From Bedellia somnulentella (lineage: Eukaryota > Arthropoda > Insecta > Lepidoptera > Bedelliidae): a stretch of DNA of 64,000 nucleotides. The first letter of the stretch is position 1, and every line of letters starts with the position of its first letter. The position numbers and the translations under genes are program-made. Positions 38,501 through 53,500 of this stretch are shown here, piece by piece. The stretch spans positions 15,020,401-15,084,400 of the forward strand of contig OY755175.1 of NCBI GenBank assembly GCA_963576735.1, written 5' to 3'. The notes beneath the pieces were generated by a model. That model saw nothing but the letters and a program-made list of their open reading frames with translations. It had not been told where the DNA came from and searched no databases.

Positions 38501-41500
38501 AAGTATTAATTAAAATTGCTATAAAATCTTACTCCAAGACATTAAAGAACGCCTGCGTCTGCGCCGGCGTGTGCGTCCGCCACCACTCCACCAGCCTGTC
38601 TTCGTCCATGTATTTCAGTACGAACAGGAAACACAGCAACACGTCTCGCACTTCTTCTGGGGACATTACGCCGAATCTAGAATAGTGGGGATATGTTAAT
38701 CAAGTAATGTTTATAATCCTATGTTGGGTTATATAATAAAAATGGCACATTTAAACAACTAAATGTAAATGGCTATATCAAACAGATAGCTCCAAGAAAA
38801 GTTCATTGATGATTGTAGTATGAGATACTACTCGACGATTTAACTAATAATATGCAATACACATATAAATGAGGCCCAAGACTGAGAAACAAAAAATATT
38901 CTTCAAGAAACGATTGCTCTTAGCAGGGATCGAACCTGCGACCTCCATATCCAAAAGTGACTCTCCTAACTACCAAACCAAGGACGGCATCAACGATACA
39001 CAGTACACAAAGCATACAGTTTTAAGTGCTAAAACAAATACAAAAGCGCTTTCACCTGTTAACCTGATCTCCAATTTCGCTTAAATCTAGTTGAGTAATG
39101 TTCCGAGGCAACGAGTCACCTCCGGACATAGTTGAGACCGACTCCAGGGAACTTTGAGACACATTATTTTGTTGATCTAAAACATAAATGACAAACATAG
39201 GACATGTACAATGTGAATCACAGACAAATTAGTGTAAGCGAACATAGATTTAGCAAACATGTATGTAATAACAAATATGTAATTGAACGAAATTAAATTT
39301 TCTTTACAAACTCTAAAGGGCCATTTTGCAACTATCCTTAAGCTCAGCAGTTGGTTACTTATCAAACATACATACATACATATTCTCACGCCGTTAGTTC
39401 CCATTGGGGTAGGCAGAGACTATCGATCGCCACTTTGTACGATCCTGGCAAACCTCTCTAGCTTCATTCACATCCATCAATCTTTTCATACATGCTCTTT
39501 TATTCTTCGTACTTCGGACACCTGCCTTTTTGAGCACATTTTCTATTGGATCCAAATAGCAATAACATTACCTTCCACATTGGCTCTATATATCTCTTTC
39601 ACCACTTTACTGTCATCAATCCTCTCTATGTGCCCAAACCATCTCAACATTCCTTTTTCTATCTTTCTTACAATATCATCTTTTACACCACACCTTTCAC
39701 GAATCTGGGGGCACGGCAGTGCCCCTGCCAAGTCTCGAGCAAAACGGGCACGGCCGTACCATCTTTTCTCGAAGCGGTTCGCGGCTGTTTCGCCCCCCCT
39801 ATATCTTCGACGTGGACAAAGCTAGGAGTTTAGGTTTTCGGTGAATAATAGTAGGCATTAGAACAAGCTTAAGTTCGAAATTACACGCCAAATGAATTAA
39901 TAGTTTAGGAGTTACGGTCGATCAAAGTTACACCATTTTGTCACTCACTGACTCACTGACAGATCATCAAAAATCTAAGGTACTTCTAGCAGACTTAGAA
40001 ACTTCAAATTTTGCACCAAGATAGGTCATTAGCCACATATAAAGGAAAAATTATAAAAACATTAAAAAATTATATGCCATAGAAAACAATTTTATATTTG
40101 CGGTTTGGCAAGAACATTATGTATGGATTTTGACTGCATTGTTAACTTTGTTCGTTGTTCAAGTACCTATTCAATTGGATGAATACATACATAGAATAGA
40201 AAAGAATAATATAAATGTAATACATAGACTATCATTAATACAAATTAATACATAAAGTTCATTAAATTAATAAAGCTAAAACTCCATTGTATTGCGATAA
40301 ATATTGTATGAGCGCTCGATAGATGGCGTTGTACCTGTCTGAATCGCTCTATGGTTTCGTTACAAAGCGCAGTGTAAGTAGTACTTCAAAATAATTCGAT
40401 AATATTCATTTGATACATCTGTCAATGAAAACCCATTTCGAAACTAAAAAATATTGTAGTGATAATTGATATTCGGAGAACTTTACGTGTTATTTAGTTT
40501 AGTTTAGTTATAGTTTGTAAGTTAGTAGATATATATTTATTTAGTTAGTTATTTGTTAGTTAGTTTAGTTCTATTTAGTTTGCATATATATATAAGTTTA
40601 AGCCCTATTGTTATAGAAGTAATTGTAAATATAGTGTAATGGAACGTGAAATATTGTACATAAATGGCGACCTTTGTCCACACAGAGTCATCTCTATTCC
40701 TGGAGATGGGTCGTGTTTATTTCATTCGTTGTCATACAGCATGTATGGGAGTTTTCAGTCGTCAAACGATAAGGGAATTTTAGTAGTATCAAAGCTCAGG
40801 AGACAGCAATAGCTGAATATAATCGACTCCGAAGTATATATCGCCCAGACTTGTCTACCTTAGAAGTAACGAAGCCTCAGAGAAGAAACAAAAGAGATAG
40901 AGACAGAGAATGGGTTCTAAGCAAAGCAGTAGCTGACGTCCAAGAAATTGTGAGGTCACCTAAAAGTAAAAGAAAGAAATACACTTACAAAAAATAAATG
41001 AGATCCCACCAAAAACATTAAATGTAAAAAAATGCCAAGTCTCTCGATGCAGTCTTTCCATCGTAAAATGTTTTGAGATCTCATAGAAGCCAAGTCCTAT
41101 TCAAAATATTTCGTAGTTATAAATCAACATTTAGTAATTGTATCAATAGTTTTCTTTATATTATAATTATAGTGACTTGGCAATGAGCACAAATTAAAAG
41201 CTGCTTGCTGCCTGGAATTATGTGCAAATGTTACTGACGAGACCAGTGATCAGATTATTTGTTATGTGTGAATCATGATGGTCACTACCGACTACATTCT
41301 CCAATACAATAATTAAGAATACCTTACGGGCCATCGCTTTATGAAAGTAAATGAATCGAGAGTGCACTAAGACTGACTGCCGTTGCCGAAATTCGGTTGG
41401 GACGACACGGATAAACCAACAGAAAATTAATTTTGTGATATTAATGTTTACGCATGCGGTGTGTGTAACTTTAAACTCCTCCAAATATGCCGTTTTATTT

Positions 41501-44500
41501 GTTTCTTCTTGTGCTCATTGCCAAGTCACTATAATTATAATATAAAGAAAACTATTGATACAATTACTAAATGTTGATTTATAACTACGAAATATTTTGA
41601 ATAGGACTTGGCTTCTATGAGATCTCAAAACTTTTTACGATGGAAAGACTGCATCGAGAGACTTGGCATTTTTTTACATTTAATGTTTTTGGTGGGATCA
41701 CATCATTCCTCACACGATCACATAACCTTACATTACAAACTTTTCTGAGGGATCTCATTTCTACTGCATTTACTCTGCTTTCATGCTTCTTCTGCCACAC
41801 CCAACATTCACTGCCATACATAAGCGTAGGAACGAGGACAGCATCATGCACAGCCATTCGGGCCTTTTCGGACACCGAGTGACTAGACATGAGACTATCC
41901 AGTGCTCCATTTACAGCATTACCCTTTTTTACTCTTCTTTCAATGTCTTCATCACACTTTCCATCCCTAGTAAACAAACTTCCCAGATATACGAACTCTT
42001 TCACTTGTTCCACTTTCTTACCATTGATCTCAATCACGCATTCAGTCATATTCTCCTCTCTCTCGAAAACCATGGTTTTGGTTTTATCCACATTTACTCT
42101 CATTCCTTTTCTTTCAAACGACGCACATGTAATATTCATCATCTCTTGCAACTCCTCAACCGACGATGCAAGTAACACTTGATCATCAGCATATAAGAGG
42201 CATTTGATGACGAATCCACCCATTCTCAGTCCATAATCACTTTCACGCAACTCTATCAGACAGTCATCCATGAACAAGTTGAAGAGCCACGGAGAAGCTA
42301 CACATCCCTGTCGGACACCCCTAGAGATACCGAACCAGTCTGTGTTTTCCCCGTTTATTCTTACACATGCACTAGAATCCTCATAGAGTGATACCAGTGC
42401 ACGTATAAGTTGGCTCCCCAAGCCGAACTTGGATAACACCTCCCACAAATACTTCCTTACCACCCTATCATACGCCTTCTCTAAATCTATGAAGGAGCAA
42501 TACACCTTTCGATTCTTGGCTAAGAACTTTTCAGTGATGCTCCTTAAAGAGAAGATTTGATCCATACATCCCATTCCCTTTCTAAATCCTGCTTGCACAT
42601 CCCAAATTTTGTCATCTGTTTCATTCATCACTCTTTCAATCAATACCTTTGCATACAATTTACCGACAACACTGAGTAGGCTGATTCCGCGGTAGTTTTT
42701 AGCTTCCTGGTGTGACCCTTTTCCTTTATATAAGGGCACAATTACTGCCCTGCACCAATCTCGTGGTACTTTACCACTCGACCAACACTTTTGAAAAAGG
42801 AAGTACAGCCAGGAAGCCACCAACCCTTTACCAGCCCTCAGCATTTCGATACTTATCCTATCATACCCTGCCGCTTTCCCTACTTTCATACTTTTCAATG
42901 CTTTCATTACTTCTTCCATACTAATCTCACTGTCACTACTGTCACCCAATGCCTCATTCCAGTCAACATTGCTGCCAATTGGCGAAGAAATAGGTGAATC
43001 CTCTTTTTCAAAGAGTCCCTCAAAATAGTTCTTCCATACTCGTCTTATGCTACTTTCATCCGTCGCCAATTCACCCTGTTCATCTCTCACAACACTCACT
43101 CTCGTGTTTTGGGAAACTCCCTTTTCTTTCCGGATATATTTCCAGAACAACTTTTGGTTATTCCGGAAATTATCAGAGAGTTTCCTCTCACACCATTCTA
43201 TCAAATCACGCTTTTTCTTTTCTATTTTCTTCTTAACCTCATTCTTAACTCTCTTATATTCATCTTCACTATTCTTCACTACATCATCGGTTACTCTCGC
43301 ATCCATTCGTTTACTAGCTTTAATCGCTAGTAAATCTAACCAAGCTTTCTTCTTATCTCCAACTGCCTCTTTCACATCTTTATCCCACCAACTTGTTGGT
43401 GGTCTATTTGTTCTTTTACTCAATCCACATACTTCCGTCGCACATTCAACCATTGACAATTTGAGCACATCCCATACTTTTTCTATTTCCAATTCATCCT
43501 TCATCTCCACGCAACTTAGCCTGTCGTCCAATTTCTTCATATATTCATCTCTAATATTTTCATCCTCTTCCAATTTCTCCACTTTTATACTCGCAAATTC
43601 AGTTGTTGACACTTTGGCCCTGTGACGCCAACGCTTGCACAGTCCCCTCAATCGTGATATCACGAGGAAGTGATCTGTGCCAACGTTAATGCCCCTGTAG
43701 ACTCTGGTGTCAACAACCTTTGCTCTTAGCCTTTCATCCACTATCACAAAATCTATCATACTTCTCTCGCTTCCCCTCTGTCTAGTATACATATGGATAT
43801 CTTTGTGTTCAAACAACGTGTTCGTAACACAAAGATTCCTCCCCAAACATACATCAATCACTTTCTCCCCATTCTCGTTCACTCTTTTAACACCAAACTT
43901 TCCTAAAACTCTTTCACAACCGTTGCGTGACACCCCAACCCAACCATTAAAATCTCCTAACATAACAATTCTCTCATTCTGATCACACCCATTCGCAACA
44001 TCGTCCAACAAATTCCAAAACTCCTCCCTCTCGGATAGTGATTTGGACATGTCCGGAGCATACACACAAATTATGCGCATCCGGACCAGCCCCACTTTCA
44101 CCTTTATCCATAGGAGCCTTGGACTCACACATGCATAATCTTTCATGCACTTAGCCATCCTTTCAGATATTAGAAGTCCCACGCCTTGGCAAGCTCTGTC
44201 ACTCTCGGCAACTCCCGACCAGATAGCTGTAAATGGGCCAAGTTGTGAAACCTATTTTTCCTTGCGCTTCGTTTCATTTACACACAGAAAATCTAGGTTT
44301 CTTTCTTCCATAATCAAACATACTTCATCTAATTTTTCATGCATCCCTCCACACACATTCATCGTACCAAAGCGGGTCTCTTCAGCCCACTTTTCGCCCC
44401 GCGAGGAACCACGGCGTGATAGGTGGCGAGCCATATCGCCGCCATCGTGTTTTATTTTTGATTGGAAACACATTTGGACCCCACGAAAAGCAAGGGAAAT

Positions 44501-47500
44501 GAACTGTCCGCCTAGCCAGAGCCCCGCTTGACTAGGTAAGGTTATTTAGTACCCGGAGTGCACCAAGCTCCGGGACGGCGGCACGCTAGAGACAAGGCTC
44601 ACCCCTGGCCACGCATCCCTCGGCACGGCAGACCTTGGATTGGTGTAAGAGCGAAGATGGAAAAGCCCTGTTCCCTTAGTCGACTCCTACGAAACACCCA
44701 CGGGACGAGATGGGGTAGTGCTATTCTATGCCGACACTACACAGCAAATTCAAACATTGACCTTTTAAACTATGCAAAAAGCCCATCACAAAAAAACAAT
44801 AATTATAAAGTAACACGCTTGAATGGCACAAAAGAATAACATCAGCGACGATGCTTTTTAGTAGATTAATAGATAAACTTCCGGTGTCTTGATCAACAGC
44901 CTGCTACTAGACAAAGATACAGCCAAATATTTGACTGATTTAATACTTAAAGTTACGCAATGTTAAAATCTAAACAGTGACATTAAAAGTTGTGCTCTTA
45001 TTGACACAATTTTTAAATTCCAAAGCGAACCCAAAGCTACGCCACACATACTTATTAATAACTGATAACCAAACCGATACATACCTTTTCCATACATATG
45101 ATTCTGCACGATCGACGGCGGCTCTTTAAAATGAGCTGAATGTCTGACTGGCGTGTGATCAAAATGCAGAGTCAATCGGTTTCTACGCGGTGTACTGTTT
45201 GCCGAAGAATACTCTTTGACAATGTTGTTGTTTGTCGGATTGATGATAATTTCACCGTCTATCTTGTCGTGTCCATTTTCTATTGTTGGTGTGGCAAGAG
45301 ATTTGGCGACGAGGCGATGAGCGTTATCTGAAGTGAAGAAGGAAAATAATTATACGTCCATATTTGAAAGGAACTTTTTATTGGCATAGCCTACACTAGA
45401 GAATGCATTGACGTGTGGTCTTTTGTACTCCCACATAAGATTTAGCGAAGAGTTCTCCGGAATGATGGATATTTAAAGTAATGCCCTTAGTTGAACACTC
45501 ATTCAATCAATATTACATTCACTCAGTGAATGAATGACTTATAAACAAGTCTCAAAATGATAAATACCATCCTATATCACAAAAAAGCAAATAGACCATC
45601 ACAATATAGGAACCACCTAGCGTGAGTATATGTATGTATGTAAGATATAGCATCAAGACGCATACCAAGTACGACAGTAAGCCACGGCCCGTACAGCAAG
45701 GCGATGCGCGCGCGCGTCTGTCGCGTGGCGTACCGGTCGTCGTGCTCGTGCTTCGTGAGCTGCGCGCGCAACGTGCTGAGCGCGACACGACGCTTCTGGG
45801 GGGATTCGCGGAGAGATTGCTCAACCTGGAACAGATATAGGTGTGGAGGATACAATGGCAGAAGAGTTCGGTTTGAATACGACGTTAGGTATGTCTGTTT
45901 ATGTCTTTGAATTAGTTTATTTAATTCATGAATGAGTTCTAACAGTGAAGTAAGGAAACACGAATCATTTTACAGTTGAATAGTAATATAAAAATAATAT
46001 ATTTAAAAGAGGCTTGTTTGTAAATTGTATTAAACTCTAAAGTTCTTACCTGTTTTAATAGGAGTCCGGCAAGAAAGTGTCGATTTAGAAAATCTTCATT
46101 TAATTTTAATTTTGCTGGATCTGAAATATTGCACCGCGTGGCATTAATAATTTTAAACAAATCGTCTATCAATTTTAACAGATATAATAACTACCACAAC
46201 TCACCTTCATCACAGTCTTTGGTCAATTTGTTGGCTTGTAGCGGCAAGTTGAAGGGCACAAAATGTTCGTGTGAACAAATTGTCTGAAGGAATGTAAATT
46301 TAAAATCAAAAAGGGCTTTGGCATCACAGGCTTTGAATTTTTCCACATATTTCTTTATTTGTCGAAACACGAAGCCTCGGTCCATGAATGATAAACATGA
46401 CTGTAATAAATATATAATGAAAACTAAAATTTAAGTGGCAGTAGTAAAAAAGAATAAAATGAGTAGACCACGGAAGTCACTTTACCTTGAGGAAGACAGC
46501 TAGATTTTTGTTAAAGATATGTGTTTGCATTGGTTGCTGCAGTATATACGATGGTTCAACTGTCGAAACCAGTTTATCAATATTTTCCAAAAGCTCTGAA
46601 TGAAATCTTTCATGCCGAGACATCTGTGAACGAATGATTGAATGAATGAACTTCTACAAAAATAAAATAAAACATATAAATGATTTAAATAAAAGTAATT
46701 TTACCCACCTTAATTCTTCCAGTATTTATAAGATATTGTGCCATACTTTTGACGATAATGTCGAAAAAGAAACTCGAATATTGCATGAACTTGTGGCCAA
46801 GTAGAAAATCTTGTTGATTCGGGTCCACAAACATATGTAGTGGCGCCGTAAGAACAGTGTGCAACTTAAATTCTACACAGTTGAAAACATACTGAAAAGA
46901 ATATAATATTTAGCCATGATTTGTTAATCTATTAAGATGATAAATGAAATTGGTAGATAGTTATTTTTTACCTTTACATAACTATCCAATAAATCCTTTC
47001 TTCCGTAGTCGTGCATCATGTGTACAAAATGTACTATCAATTTTACTATTTGGTAACCCATGTCTTGGGTGTAACTTTTTTCTACAGTCTGGAAACAAAT
47101 ATTAATATATGATTTAATATAGCTAAACAATACTGGCACCATAATTAAAAAGAGTCTATATAGATTTTTCGCCAAGATGAACATCAAATCTATCTGCAGT
47201 GGTAGCATGCATGTCATTTTAACTACAAATCTCGTGTGGTATATAAATGGTATATTATTTACAACTTCATCAAAAAGGTTTATAAATTTTTGATTTATAA
47301 AATAATTTATTTACGTTAGAAATGATTATTTAGAGCAACAAAACTTTCTATCTTTAAAAGCTACTAACGCCCTCCTAAGTTTTGAGGTTGTGAAGTTATT
47401 ACCAATGAACAAGTATACATCAAAGCCATAATAATAGTAGGACAAATAAAAAGTGTACTTACCATCAATTCAAACAGCTGATTAAAAATGGTCGGCAAGA

Positions 47501-50500
47501 ATCCTATAAGCGAGCTCAATTTGATGGCATGCGCAGCTTTAAGCGCCGTACAAACGTCACCCCAGGGCGGGGGTGCGGGGGAAGTGGTGGGGGATGCAGA
47601 AGCTTTCAAACGCTCTATTTGATAGAACAAGTTCTGTAAATGAGAGTCGCGGGTTGCCACAGTGGAATCTAGAACTAATTGACATCTGAATAACTGCTTT
47701 TCGGATTCTATCCATACGACTTCGGGGCCGGAGTTCTGGAATTAAATGGGTGGCGTTTAAAAAAAACAGCAAAAAAGGCAGGTGCCTAATCTGAGATTTA
47801 ATGCTTGTTTCGTTAATTTCAACCAGATAAATTGGTAATTTTGGTGTTTATTGGACAGAAATTAGCTGCATTAAAAATTATTCTCAAATTAATAATGTAG
47901 TAAAGAAAATATAAGTGTTTTTGTCATTAAATTGTTTACTTACCCCTTTACCAAGTCCAAGTGGTTGTATGGATAAGTATCCGGAAGGCAAGTGTGTGGC
48001 AATAGGCAAGTTGACAATCTCTTCGACAATTTTACCATTCTTCAGTAATGGAACCCAGGCATAGCTATGAAAAATAATAAATACGTTAATTCTTGCATTT
48101 GATGGCATTTTTTTATAAAATACTCATCAAGGGGAATTTTGGGAAATTTTGGGAAAACGGGAGAAGTTACTCCAGTTTTTAAGCTTCCGTCGCGTGTGCA
48201 GCCTCAATGGTTAAACTTACATAGAAATCATGTGTGACGGAAATATTCTTCATAAAATTATCTAAAAAAAAAATCCTCAGCAGTTTATGTCTATCTTTTA
48301 CGGTTGACTCACAATAACACGTGTAATTCCTGATAGCTTAGCAGTTCGGATCATTCTGATTATATTTGTTTACTTTTACGTTTGGGGGGGAGGTTGGTGA
48401 CAGATTGGCTTCGGTGGGCTACATTAGAACTAGTTGATGTAGACCTATAAAATGCTGAATAATGCCGAAATGCGTGGATCTATGAGTGCGGTTAGAATCC
48501 GGAAACGCACACCAACTAGCCTACGTACACGTCCTAGTCGTCCTCTCCGGGCAATGTCATGGTTTAGATAAACGGGGCGCACTATTTGGTTCAAACTAGC
48601 CGTGTGTAGGTCCGGCTCGGTGGATTCAAATGATTCGAATCCCTGCGTGAACCTGATTGGCCTAACCGGCCCCACTCTTTCTTATCAGGTGCAGGTTCGC
48701 TTAACCGGGCCGCTCCGCACCGGCTCGGTTTTATTGTTTTCGAACAACAGGCTCAGGCATCAGGTTCAGGATCGGTTCGATTATTACCGTTACATTTGCT
48801 TTGCTTGCTGAATGTGAGAGCGAGACAAGAATGTAATACAATTTGAACTCGGGAGACAGAGACGAAAAGAGAGTTGTCCTTTTTTGTTCTTTGTTTGCCA
48901 ATTTCGTTTAATAGATTTATCAATCTTTTCATAAATAATGGTGTTTATAGTGATATTATAAATATGATAGTGTTTTATGTTGTGTCACTTTCTGATTTGC
49001 ATATATTTATGTGTAGATATTGTTATAAGATGTTGTTAAGATGTTTCTAAATATTATTATTTTTTTTACATATGGATATTTGTATGTTAGCGAACCTAGC
49101 CTGTACACAAACAGAATCATTATACATATGAGTTAGTTGATTTTTACATGTATGTCAACAGCAATCGTTATGTTCCGCGAAGTAAGCGTGGTATTTTTTG
49201 GTTGTTTGATTCAGTTCCGAATTTCTTAACCGAGCCGGATTCGATAAGCGGTCCGGCCCGGTTAAGAGGATTCAGTACCGGAACTGAGCCTGAACCTGGT
49301 GATTCGAATCCCCTCGCGGAGCTGGATCTACCCAAGCCTAGTTCAAACCCCCGGGATCATGAAAGCTGAGTGCGTAGCGCGAGGGGCGAGCTATCGGCGC
49401 CCATAAATAACCGATCTTACTAGCAGGCTTCCAGTAGCCTTGGGGCTCCCCCTAAAAGCCTGGCTCTGCGGGTACGAACGCAAAGATGGCAGCCCCATCG
49501 TCGTGATCGGAGTGCTGTGGGCTAATCCCCTGCACACTCTTAAATCTATTGATTAAGAAACCTGTAAATAAGAATACCCGAATCCCTTTACCGACGACCT
49601 TTGGCTTTAAACAACGGACACGGATTGGGTGCTGGAATGTCAGAACCATGACTCGACCCGAACGGCTACCACAGATAGCCAAAGTCATGAGTGAATATAA
49701 CATCCACATCCTTGGATTGAGCGAGACAAGATGGAATGGTTTTGGTGAGGAAGTTGCTGACTTGGGCTACACACTTCTGTATAGTGGCAAAGAGGATGTG
49801 GACGCAAGTAGAGAATATGGAGTTGGCCTGCTTCTTGTGTCGATGTGCCAAAAAAAGTCTGCTAACCTGGTCACCTGTGCCGGAGCGAATCATAACAGCC
49901 CGGTTTGACTCACGAGCACGCAAGATAAGCGTAATCCAGTGTTACGCTCCGACAAACTCAGCCACTGATGATGTGAAAGCAGCTTTTTATGAGCAGCTCG
50001 AGGCTACACTGAGGAAGATCCGAAAACAGGACATCGTTTTCTTGATAGGTGACTTTAACGCGAAGCTAGGCAATGACAATGAAGGAAGAGAACACTATAT
50101 GGGTACTCATGGCGCCATCGGAAACATAAACGAGAACGGAGAACTTTTCGGTGACCTGTGTTCCGCAAGAAACCTTGTTATAGGAGGAACACTGTTTAAA
50201 CACAAAGAGTGCCATAAAACAACATGGATTTCCCCTGATGGTGTAACTCGCAACCAGATTGATCATGTTGCGATCAGCCGCACATGGAGATCCTCCCTGT
50301 TGGATGTTCGTAACCGACGTGGTGCCGACGTAGACAGCGATCACCACCTGGTTGTTGCTGAGGTAAGGCTCAAGCTTTCCTCCCCCCGCCGTAACTTTGA
50401 GAGGATCTCTAGAAGTTTTGAAGTCCGGAAACTACGGACACCAGAAGGACGGGAAGAATTCTGTTTGTCTCTCAGGAATCAGTACGAACTTTTAGAGGAA

Positions 50501-53500
50501 TTAGAAGATGAGCAAATTGAGGAAACTTCGGTCCGCGTTCGCACTGCCTTCACAAAAGCCGGTGAAGAAGCACTCGGATATATTTCCCCGAGGAGGGAAG
50601 ACTGGATGTCCTCTGAGCTGTGGCAGCAAATCGAAGAAAGGCAAGGGATCAAGCTGCAATTATTGTCAAGCACTGAGCCACAAACTACTAGTCTCCAGGA
50701 GCGCTACAATGTCCTTCGCAAAAACATCAGAAGAATGTCGAGACGTGACCAACGCAGAGCCGCCGACGAACTAGCGGAACGTGCGAACACCGCGGCCCGC
50801 CGCAAAGACATGCGCCAGTTGTATGACATCACGCGCCGACTTAGCGGGCGCAAAGCACGTATGACTAAAAAACCGCTTAAAGGTAGTGACGGTAGCCTCC
50901 TATGTACCTCAGACGAACAGTTGCAAAGATGGACTGAACACTTCACGAGCTTGCTAAAGCAAACCCAGACGCCAGACTCTCATGAAACCAGCACTAGCTC
51001 ACCAGTCACTGTATTAGACATTGCGACAGCACCTCCCTCATTTGATGAAACTTTATTGGCAGTGAAGTCTCTGAAACCAGGGAAAGCGCCAGGAGTCGAC
51101 AATGTGCACGTGGATATGCTGAGAGCCGATGCTGCTACATCTGCTTCACTGCTGTATCCCCTTCTTACCCGCATTTGGGAGACTAGACAAGTTCCCGATG
51201 AATGGAAACAAGGCCTTCTGGTGAAAGTTCCTAAGAAGGGTGATTTAACGCGATGTGATAACTGGCGCGGCATTACACTACTACCTTCCGCCGCAAAAGT
51301 TTTAGCGAACATTCTGCTCAACCGCATCGCACCAGCAGTAGCTGAGACGCTGAGGGAAGAACAAGCCGGTTTCCGCTCCGGACGCTCCTGCACAGACCAC
51401 ACTAACACCTTGCGCATACTGATCGAGCAGTGTGTCGAATGGCAGTCGGAACTACTGCTGGCATTCGTCGATTTCGAAAAAGCCTTCGACACCGTGAACT
51501 GGGGCGCGTTGTGGTCCAGCCTTAGTCGCAGGGGCATCCCGCAGTGTATTATTGAGATAATCCGCGCCCTGTACGAAGGTAGCACATGCCGGGTGATTCA
51601 TGAAAAGGAGCTGGGAGCACCAATATGCATCTCTGCGGGCGTCAAGCAAGGATGCCTCTTATCGCCGCTTCTCTTCATTATTCTGTTGGACGACGTCATG
51701 AGAGCGGTCACCCAAACACCTCGAGGTGTGAAGTGGGGCGCTTCTGTCTTAGAAGACTTGGACTACGCGGACGACATTGTGTTAATCTCGCCAACTCTAG
51801 CCCATTTAGAAGCTAAACTTGAGAGCCTTAGAAAGCAAGCAGAAGTCATGGGCCTGCGAATTAATAAACGCAAAACCGTCGACATGCGGATAAATCCTTC
51901 AACGACAGAACCATTGAAGCTTCAAGATACCCCCCTAGAATCCGCTCGTAAGTTTGTTTACCTCGGTAGTGTTATTACGTGTCAAGGAGGTGCAGACGAG
52001 GATGTTGAAAGCAGGATACGGAAGGCAAACGCGGCCTTTGCCCAACTGAGACCTGTCTGGGAGTCAAATGTCCTTTCCCGTCGAGTAAAGATCTCCCTCT
52101 TCGAATCCGTGGTGAAATCCGTTCTGCTCTTTGGCTGTGAAACGTGGAGAGTGACAAAGGGGCTGACGAATAAGCTCCAAGTCTTCGTCAACAAGTCCCT
52201 GAGGTCAATCCTCCGCATTTACTGGCCAATGACAATCCGGAACGTGGACCTGTGGAACCAATGCCAGCAGACTCCAGTTGTGACTGACATCGCACTGAGA
52301 AAATGGAGGTGGATGGGGCACACATTTCGAAGAGGGACCACAAACGCCAGCATCGAATTCGAGTGGAAACCACCGGACGGCAAGCGAGCCCGCGGCCGTC
52401 CCGTACACACTTGGCGCCTGAGCGTGGAGAGCGAGCTGCGAGCGGCGGGACTGAGTTGGAGTGCGGCCAGGGAAGTCGCAGCAGACAGGAAGGCGTGGCG
52501 GGAGCTTGTGCAGGCCCTGTGCACCAGTGGGGTGCCATAGGAAGACAACAACACGTTTGTAAACCTCTCACTCATCCCTAATTTAAAAAAAGGTAACATT
52601 ATTACCTATTCAATAAAAAAAGAATCATAGAAATCGGTAGATAAACACCGAAATTATACATAAAATAAGCCATCGCGCCCGTGATCAAAACCAAATCTTT
52701 ACTAATTTACATATAACATACTAGATGGCGCCAGTAGTTGCATCCTACATAACGTAATGATTTATTTTTTAGATTGTTATAAATACTTCATGGCGTTTTA
52801 TTTCAAAATTTGCTATTAAACGGAAATACTGAACCGTTCATCAAAGCGCATTTAAAATCACCAAAGTACACTGTTTAGGGAGTGCTATAAATTTAATAAA
52901 TTGATAACATTGCGCTGAATTTCACAATGCTTGAGCAGTGACTGAAGAAAGAAACCTCAAATATTTAAAAAAACAACGCTACCCGTGCGAAGCTGGGACG
53001 ATCCACTAGTTGATATTAAAACATTACTATATCGGCTTACAAATATGCAGAAATACATCCAAGTGTCTGATCCGACAAACACTTAACATCATTTAAATCT
53101 TTTTGTTCATGAAAACCTCATGTGGGGATTATTACTAATAAATAAAGAATAAATAAAGGAACGAAAAACTTCGCGCCTGTGTCGAAATTTTTCTTTCCTT
53201 TATTTATTCTTTATTTATTAGAAACACTTAACATATTAACGACCAAGTTTGATCGAAGAGCAATTAGTTGAATTTCCGGTCACCCGATGCAAGTTTCGAC
53301 AGTCGCGTCCTGCCGCTTGGCCAGGTCGCACGAGATGTGGTGGAAGGTGAAGAGCAGATGGTGCGCGGCGGTGATGGTGGCGGGCAGGCGGACCTTGGCC
53401 TCGTCTTAACAACCACACTCACTTTAAGAAGCTGTTAGAATAAAACCCGCTCACCCGATGCAAGTTTCGACACTCGCGTCCTGCCGCTTGGCCAGGTCGC

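Larger units (their letters stand above)
39704..41699 (+). mobile_element. Helentron-like insertion
   Basis: Begins with the palindromic gggggcacggcagtgcccct and carries an OTU-type protease remnant (40639-40812). Helentrons (Helitron2) characteristically encode OTU proteases. Its right end is a 191-bp inverted repeat pair (41002-41192 / 41509-41699). Inserted in LINE copy B after cacgaat. No Rep/helicase remains, so it is non-autonomous. Confidence 0.65.
39365..44745 (-). mobile_element. RTE-like LINE, copy B, with an inserted Helentron-like element
   Basis: Same family as copy A: tail catacatacatacatattctc at the left, head acactacacagc at the right. The 3' portion (39365-39703) is separated from the rest (41700-44745) by a 2-kb insertion within the RT C-terminal coding region. 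Lies in DOCK intron 18. Confidence 0.9.

Noticed and set aside
41615..41699. C-terminal extension of the LINE copy B protein
   Set aside because: The frame runs by chance from the LINE into the Helentron-like insertion; the last ~25 residues are not LINE sequence.
50066..52599. Minus-strand open frames inside the third LINE
   Set aside because: Shadows of the GC-rich RT frame.
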